NCBI GenBank assembly: GCA_936450465.1
Contig: OW388291.1
Span: 34,076,656 to 34,140,655, forward strand
Origin: Gibbula magus
Lineage: Eukaryota; Mollusca; Gastropoda; Trochida; Trochidae
DNA length: 64,000 bases
Direction of reading: 5' to 3'
Every line of letters begins with the position of its first letter. The first letter of the stretch is position 1. The notes under the pieces were generated by a model. It saw only the letters and a list, made by a program, of their open reading frames with translations, searched no databases and was not told the DNA's origin. This document shows, piece after piece, positions 59,235 to 64,000 of the stretch. Made by a program: the position numbers and the translations under genes.

Positions 59235-59711
59235 CTTTCTGCTATGGCGTTAAAGATGATGAACATGAAATGTTCTAAGTGATCAACATTTGGTGTTCAA
59301 GATGATAAACATCAGGTGTTCCAAGATGATAAACATCAGGTGTTCAAGATGATAAACATCAAGTGTTCAAGGTGATGAATGTTAGTGTTCAAGATGTTAA
59401 CATTATGTGTTTATGAAGTGTTCACTTTTGTAACACCCAGGTTTTTAAACATGTAAAAGTGTTCAAGAAGTGTTACATGGCTTTGAACATGTAAATGTGT
59501 TAACATTTTGAACACTTGGAGGTGTTCAAAAGTTGAACACTATGTGTTGAAATGGCGTTCCGCTATGAAACGCTTGGTGTTTAAAATTGAACACCTGGTG
59601 TTTAAAATCGAACGCCTAGTGTTCAACTTTGGAACATCTATATGTGTTCAAGAAGTGTTACAATTAAGTGTTCAAATAGTGTTCATTCCCTGAACACTTG
59701 ATTTTACAGTG
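59235..59711 (+). repeat. Right subterminal GTGTTCA array
   Basis: Fifteen GTGTTCA/TGAACAC words occur between 59292 and 59699, most in a longer AAGTGTTCAAG context and in both orientations, ending with the terminal ATTTTACAGTG. This mirrors the left end and supports one element spanning both. Confidence 0.8.
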
Positions 59712-60350
59712 TGTGTTTAGGCCCAAAGATAAGGATCAAAGTCCAAAGTCTGAATCTGTAGAGGATATTGACATTCAGGCAACAAGTGAACTGTCAGACT
59801 CCTACATAAGCTCCTCAAACCTAAGGAAACAACAGCTCCTTGATCCAGAAATCAGCCTAGTCATCTGTCATCAGGAACAAGAATGACTTGGAAGGAAAGA
59901 AAGAAGAATTCAAGAACAAAAGCACTAGCACAAGAATGGAAGAACTTGGAGAAGATGAAGTCTTATACAGAGTCACAAGTCTACATGGAACAGAGCGACA
60001 ACAGATTGTATTGCCGTCTACATACCATGATAAAGTTTTCGAAGAACTTCACAACAAGATGAGACACTGTGGAACAGAAAGAGTCGTCTCCATTGCGAGA
60101 GAATGCTTCTACTGGCCCAAAATGTATGAAGACATAGAGACTTACATTACAAAGAAATGTTCATGTATCAAGGACAAGACCACATTTCAAGACATGTGCA
60201 CCAATGAAATCGATAGAGACAACAGAACCGTTTGAACTTATCGGCATAGATTTTGTGCATCTAGAAAGGAGCAAAGGTGGATATGAATATATCTTGGTTC
60301 TATATCTTCGCCCAACCCGGGACATCCCCCTCGGCCACACCACCACATGA
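59712..60350 (+). pseudogene. Ty3/Gypsy pol fragment (integrase N-terminus)
   Basis: The frame around 59888-60180 shows the integrase zinc-binding pattern H-x-H-x(n)-C-x-C (LHNKMRHCGTERVV...FYWPKMYEDIE...KKCSC). After a frame change near 60190 the start of the catalytic core follows (PFELIGIDFVHLERSKGG) with its first Asp. A stop at 59884 separates an upstream piece, and similarity ends near 60300. Reverse transcriptase and the LTRs are not here. The hAT end CAGAGGTGCC begins at 60352. Confidence 0.75.
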
Positions 60351-60407
60351 CCAGAGGTGCCAACCACTCCGATTTAGGCGGAGTTACTCCGATTTTACAG
60401 TGAAAAC

Positions 60408-61886
60408 TAGGGCTTCCACGGGTACTCGAGTACTCGAGCACGAGTCGGGTTTAGCTGGACTCGAGTCCATTTTCTGGGACTCGAGGACTCGATAAAAGAT
60501 CACATTAATTTCACATTAACTTTAGTCACCTTGGGAAAGTTGAACATGTCGTGCCTGAAAAGATTTAACGACAACTGCAGTGGACCCTGTATGTCGTGTT
60601 ACCTGAGGGACAAGTTCTATACCACGTTACAAGTGAACAGTGACATCAGCCTTGGTCACATCAGCTACTTTCATTATCACAGCCACAACGTTCAGTTAAA
60701 ATCGTACAATGCAACCAAATAAAACATTGAAATGATGATATCAGATGAAGTTTATACCAACAAATGTAAATAAATATGAAGCTTATATGGTCAAGTTTGT
60801 CGATATACTGATGTTAGAAATTAAACTTGTGTTTATTAATTGTATGTTGGTCGAGTATATGTTTGTGAAATAAAAGGCAATAATCAAAATCTTATATCAC
60901 TACAGAATAATGATAATGACACCGACATTTGAGGTAAAATACTCCATGTCAACTGTATGGTCAAATCATCATGGGCACAACCATTCAAAATGCGAGAATT
61001 TTGCTTGGACATAACTGAATCCAATATGAAATATGAAACGGGTTTGAGATCTAGCAGGAATGTAAATCTATAAGCGGTCCATTTCTTAGTAGGGATGTGA
61101 ATTTGTCTACGAATTGTTGACATTGAATAAATAGAAAGCTATGTACAAGTAAGATAATATTTTTATTGTAAATTGTGTTTGTTTATTATGTCTTCACTAT
61201 AAATATTAATTATCTAAATCACAACCATTTTCTACTTTTCTACTTGCTACCCTTCATGAAATTATCACGACCATTCTTTGTTTATAAAAACGGCGGCCTT
61301 AGTCTTATACACTGCAATGATTTTCAAGATTATCGATTATGGTTTCGCCTATATACATTAGATGTCAAATTCATTCCTAACCATTCCACATCTAGATTTC
61401 TTACACTTGATGTGTAGATTAGAACAACGACACTGTCACACATTTATTCAACAGTACCATTTTATGTCATATGTACTGTATGCCTTTGTCACTGAAGGAG
61501 AACATAAGTAAATATTATTTTTATTGGAATTTTCTGTCTCTGTCATCTGCATGTCTTTATCACTGAGACATAAAATAAATAGCCTAAATATTATTTAATT
61601 TGAACCTGAAATGGTGTTAGATTCATCAACTGTTGTGCTGAACATTGTATGAGTAGTGTTTATTTTGGGGGACATATGGCTATATTGTATCGCGAAATGG
61701 GTATTACTTCGTGGTATATCAATGTTCCACTGTATGCATATTAATATAAAACCTCAAAGACAAACAAAATGTTAGAGTGACATGCTGCCACTTAGCTGAA
61801 AGGTATCAATTTCGAGTACTCGAGTCCGAGTCGGGTCCAACCCCTCGAGTACTCGAGTCCAATATTTTGGACCCGTGGAAGCCCTA
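60408..61886. mobile_element. Non-autonomous hAT, 1479 bp, nested in the larger hAT
   Basis: The ends are TAGGGCTTCCACGGGT and its perfect complement ACCCGTGGAAGCCCTA, followed inward by CGAGTACTCGAG repeats on both sides. The 8-bp duplication GTGAAAAC flanks it (60400-60407 and 61887-61894), the size made by hAT transposases. No meaningful ORF inside. Confidence 0.92.
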
Positions 61887-62188
61887 GTGAAAACTCCGCA
61901 CTCCGAAACGTAAAAATAAAACTCCGAATTTACCTTATTTTGCTTTATTAAAAATTAAAAACACAATTGCAATCGTATATCCTCGATAATGCACGGGAAG
62001 TGATGAAATGCGCAAGCGCAAAACCGGTGTTATTTCCGATGTTTCGCTATGAAATACAATACAAAAGCGGTGTTGTGTCAAACTGGTCGCTGTTTGTGCT
62101 CCGCACAGCGATTTCTGAACAATTTCTACGTAAATTTACGAAGCGGTTTTACATGCGGTGTGCCGAGTTTTAAAGTAACGCGGGAAAC

Positions 62189-64000
62189 ATGGCCGGCATG
62201 GCTCAGGCTGGGAAACTGCCCAAGAAGAAGCGTTCCGTTCATAACCAAACATTTTCGTCAATTTATGAACATTCCTTCCCTGAATTCACTAAATCCAGGT
62301 TAGGAGAATCTTACGCTTTTTGCAAAGTGTGCATTTGTGATATTTCGGTGGCACACGGCGGGAAGACCGATCTTGCTAGACACTTGACTAGCGCTAAACA
62401 CATCGCCAATCATAAACTGTCGTCTTCCAACTCGAAGTTGTCAAACTTTTTTTCAAACTCCAAGTCCGACGACGATGTAATCCGCGCGGAGGTTATATTC
62501 ACCAAATTCTTGATAGAAAAGAATTTACCAATATCGGTTGCCGATCACAGCGGACAGATGTTCCGAAATATGTTCAAAGACAGTGATATTGCGAAGAAAT
62601 ATGCCTGTGCCAGGACAAAAACAACGGCCATAATGGACGCATTGGCAAAAGATGACGACAGGTATGTTTTTATTATGAAATTGTGTACATTCTGACATAT
62701 GATATTGTATCACTCTCGCTTTCCTGTCCCAGCAATCAACTTGACTCGTTAACTGTCCTATTTTCGATCACTTGATAACATTTACGTCTTGTCATACAGG
62801 CATACATATTATTATTATTTGTCATTTGTTTAATAGGAATGCTATTTCTACAAGTGGTAAGTAAGTCCAAGGTAAGTTTTCATGGCCCGTTTTCATGAAT
62901 ATAAATGTTTGGGGAATCGGGGAGGCATTGCACACATGTGACAGTTGTCCTTGTGCCTCTGGGGAAGGGGGGTGATGTTGCCGAGCAATTATTGCTCCCC
63001 TGACCAGGCGGGTAGCCTGGCATGCGTAAGCTATGCCCGATTTTTCAAAAGTGTTCAAGCTGAACTTTATTTTCAATAGATTACGACTATTTTAAGGGAT
63101 TGAGATTGGTAGCTAATATGAAAAATTTATCATATCAACTTTTGTAGGTCTGCCTTGCTATTCCAATTTATTAATTTAATTTTCAGAATCTTGACCCAGG
63201 ATTTGCTGCACCATCCCTTCAGCATTGCCACAGATGGAAGCAATGATTATGAAAACAAAAAGCTGTACCCGGTTGTTATTCGAGTGTTCGATCCCAGACA
63301 GGGCCAGGTGATTTCAACATTGCTGTCCATGCCTGAATGTACAGAAAATTCAACAGGGGAAAATATATTTGGGTAACTATGAAAAGAGTTTTTTTTTTGT
63401 TTTATACTTACTGAAATTACTCAGTGTAACCGTACTCTGGAATGCGGAATGTTTATTTGTTCATGACAGTTTGTAGGTGTCATGTTAGTAATTTCATATA
63501 CTGCATTCAAAGTGTTGCGAGTTTAATTTGGTTTATATTTTATTTGTTTTCATACCAGAATATATTTGGATGTTGCTGCATGATGTTTTGCTGCATGACG
63601 CATGGATGTTTTTTGTACTTGCTTTTTACCTTGGACAGTAGATATTGGTGAGTTTTCTTTGCCAGATTCTATGGTTTGCTGTGTAATCACTTATTCTGTC
63701 AAGTTCATTGACATGTCGATTTTAAAAATTAAGTTCAACCTTTAATCTCAACGTGATTTGTGTAAACTAAAATTATACGTTACCGACATTGCATCCATAA
63801 TGATAATAATTTGAGATTGATACCAACAGACATGCCATTTTTATACATTCCATATTATATATGCCACATTTAATTGAATGTGTTATACTGTTGTAGCATT
63901 CTTGATGAGGAACTGTCGCAGAGGAATATCTCTTGGAAAAACTGTCTCAGTTTTGCTGCGGATAATGCATCTGTAATGAGGGGTATTCACAAGGGAGTGA
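62189..64000 (+). CDS. hAT transposase with BED-like zinc finger, partial
   Basis: Exons 62189-62661, 63187-63372 and 63897-64000+ join in frame (phase 2 at both junctions). Residues ~45-75 form a BED-like finger (AFCKVCICDIS...DLARHLTSAKH). The second exon carries the start of the catalytic core (HHPFSIATDGSNDYENKKLYPVVIRVFD) with the likely first Asp. The third carries the next motif (LSFAADNASVMRG) and runs off the window. No stop interrupts the visible part, so the gene may be functional. The bound substrate would be the element's own ends, as in other hATs. Confidence 0.85.

Larger units (their letters stand above)
44753..59711 (+). mobile_element. CACTA-like ~15-kb DNA transposon carrying a CIDE-N gene (unit 2)
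   Basis: The left end is CACTGTAAAAT(T) and the right end ATTTTACAGTG, its complement. Next to both ends lie arrays of GTGTTCA or TGAACAC motifs (15 in the last ~430 bp; about a dozen on the left). CACTA/En-Spm elements have CACT(A/G) ends and subterminal repeat arrays bound by their proteins. Inside are ORF1 (46662-49130) and the seven-exon ORF2 (49187-57276), both on the plus strand. Nested in it are a hairpin MITE (46220-46337) and a 3.2-kb long-TIR element (49465-52635). No matching target duplication is found: the left flank is a Tc1-like gene and the right flank a Gypsy fragment. Confidence 0.7.
60352..64000 (+). mobile_element. hAT transposon, left part (runs off the window)
   Basis: The left end CAGAGGTGCCAACC is typical of hAT terminal repeats. 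Behind it lies a transposase gene of at least three exons (62189-64000). The right end and target duplication lie beyond the window. Its leader is split by a smaller hAT element at 60408-61886. Confidence 0.65.

Noticed and set aside
60351..60358. Target duplication CACATGAC for the outer hAT
   Set aside because: The right end is outside the window, so the eight bases before CAGAGGTG cannot be compared.
1..64000. CRISPR array, rRNA genes, bacterial operon signals
   Set aside because: The tandem repeats have long divergent units without spacers, no rRNA sequence is recognised, and the genes have spliceosomal introns.

Overview
The window is animal nuclear DNA. It has GT-AG introns, multi-exon genes, A+T-rich spacers and very dense transposable elements. 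Three things point to a mollusc, most likely a bivalve: a tRNA-derived SINE with a GCGACGTTAAACCC tail, several pearl/Helentron-like elements built on 159-177 bp core repeats with ACCCCCGC hairpin ends, and DIRS retrotransposons. This is an inference from repeat types; no species is claimed.

Region 1 (1-15.5 kb) holds the only clear host gene: the 3' part of a plus-strand gene for a PDZ protein of the periaxin/AHNAK type. Eight coding exons join in one frame to give 815 residues. Three of them are microexons of 24, 36 and 42 bp just upstream of the PDZ exons. Its introns carry a SINE, a pearl-like element and a TTAA-type MITE.

Region 2 (17-29 kb) is a 168-bp repeat cluster interrupted by a MITE with a 9-bp target duplication, then a composite DIRS retrotransposon (18315-28739). 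The DIRS has two left inverted terminal repeats in tandem and a doubled ICR plus right ITR. Its two internal copies carry different deletions: A lacks the reverse transcriptase, and B lacks the YxDD region and part of the tyrosine recombinase. Its gag region has been invaded by a 179-bp minisatellite.

Region 3 (29-44.7 kb) contains MITEs, a CRE-site cluster, a gag fragment, a decayed two-gene transposon unit (unit 1: transposase-like ORF1 and SAMD3-like ORF2), a LINE 3' end, two pearl-like elements, a hAT pseudogene and the 5' end of a Tc1-like element.

Region 4 (44753-59711) is the most interesting part. It is a ~15-kb element that starts and ends with CACTGTAAAAT in inverted orientation, with arrays of GTGTTCA motifs next to both ends. 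It encodes an intronless transposase-like ORF1 with N-terminal C2H2 fingers, broken by one internal TGA. 56 bp later begins a seven-exon, fully open ORF2 of 512 residues whose N-terminus is a CIDE-N (CAD) domain and whose C-terminus is SAMD3-like. ORF1 sits directly upstream of a splice acceptor just before the ORF2 start, resembling the tnpD-within-tnpA-intron layout of plant En/Spm. The decayed unit 1 has the same gene order, but its ORF2 starts with a different, ubiquitin/PB1-like domain. The family therefore seems to exchange N-terminal assembly domains.

Region 5 (59.7-64 kb) is a Ty3/Gypsy integrase fragment followed by a hAT element with a spliced transposase gene running off the window. 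That hAT is itself interrupted by a 1479-bp non-autonomous hAT with an 8-bp target duplication.
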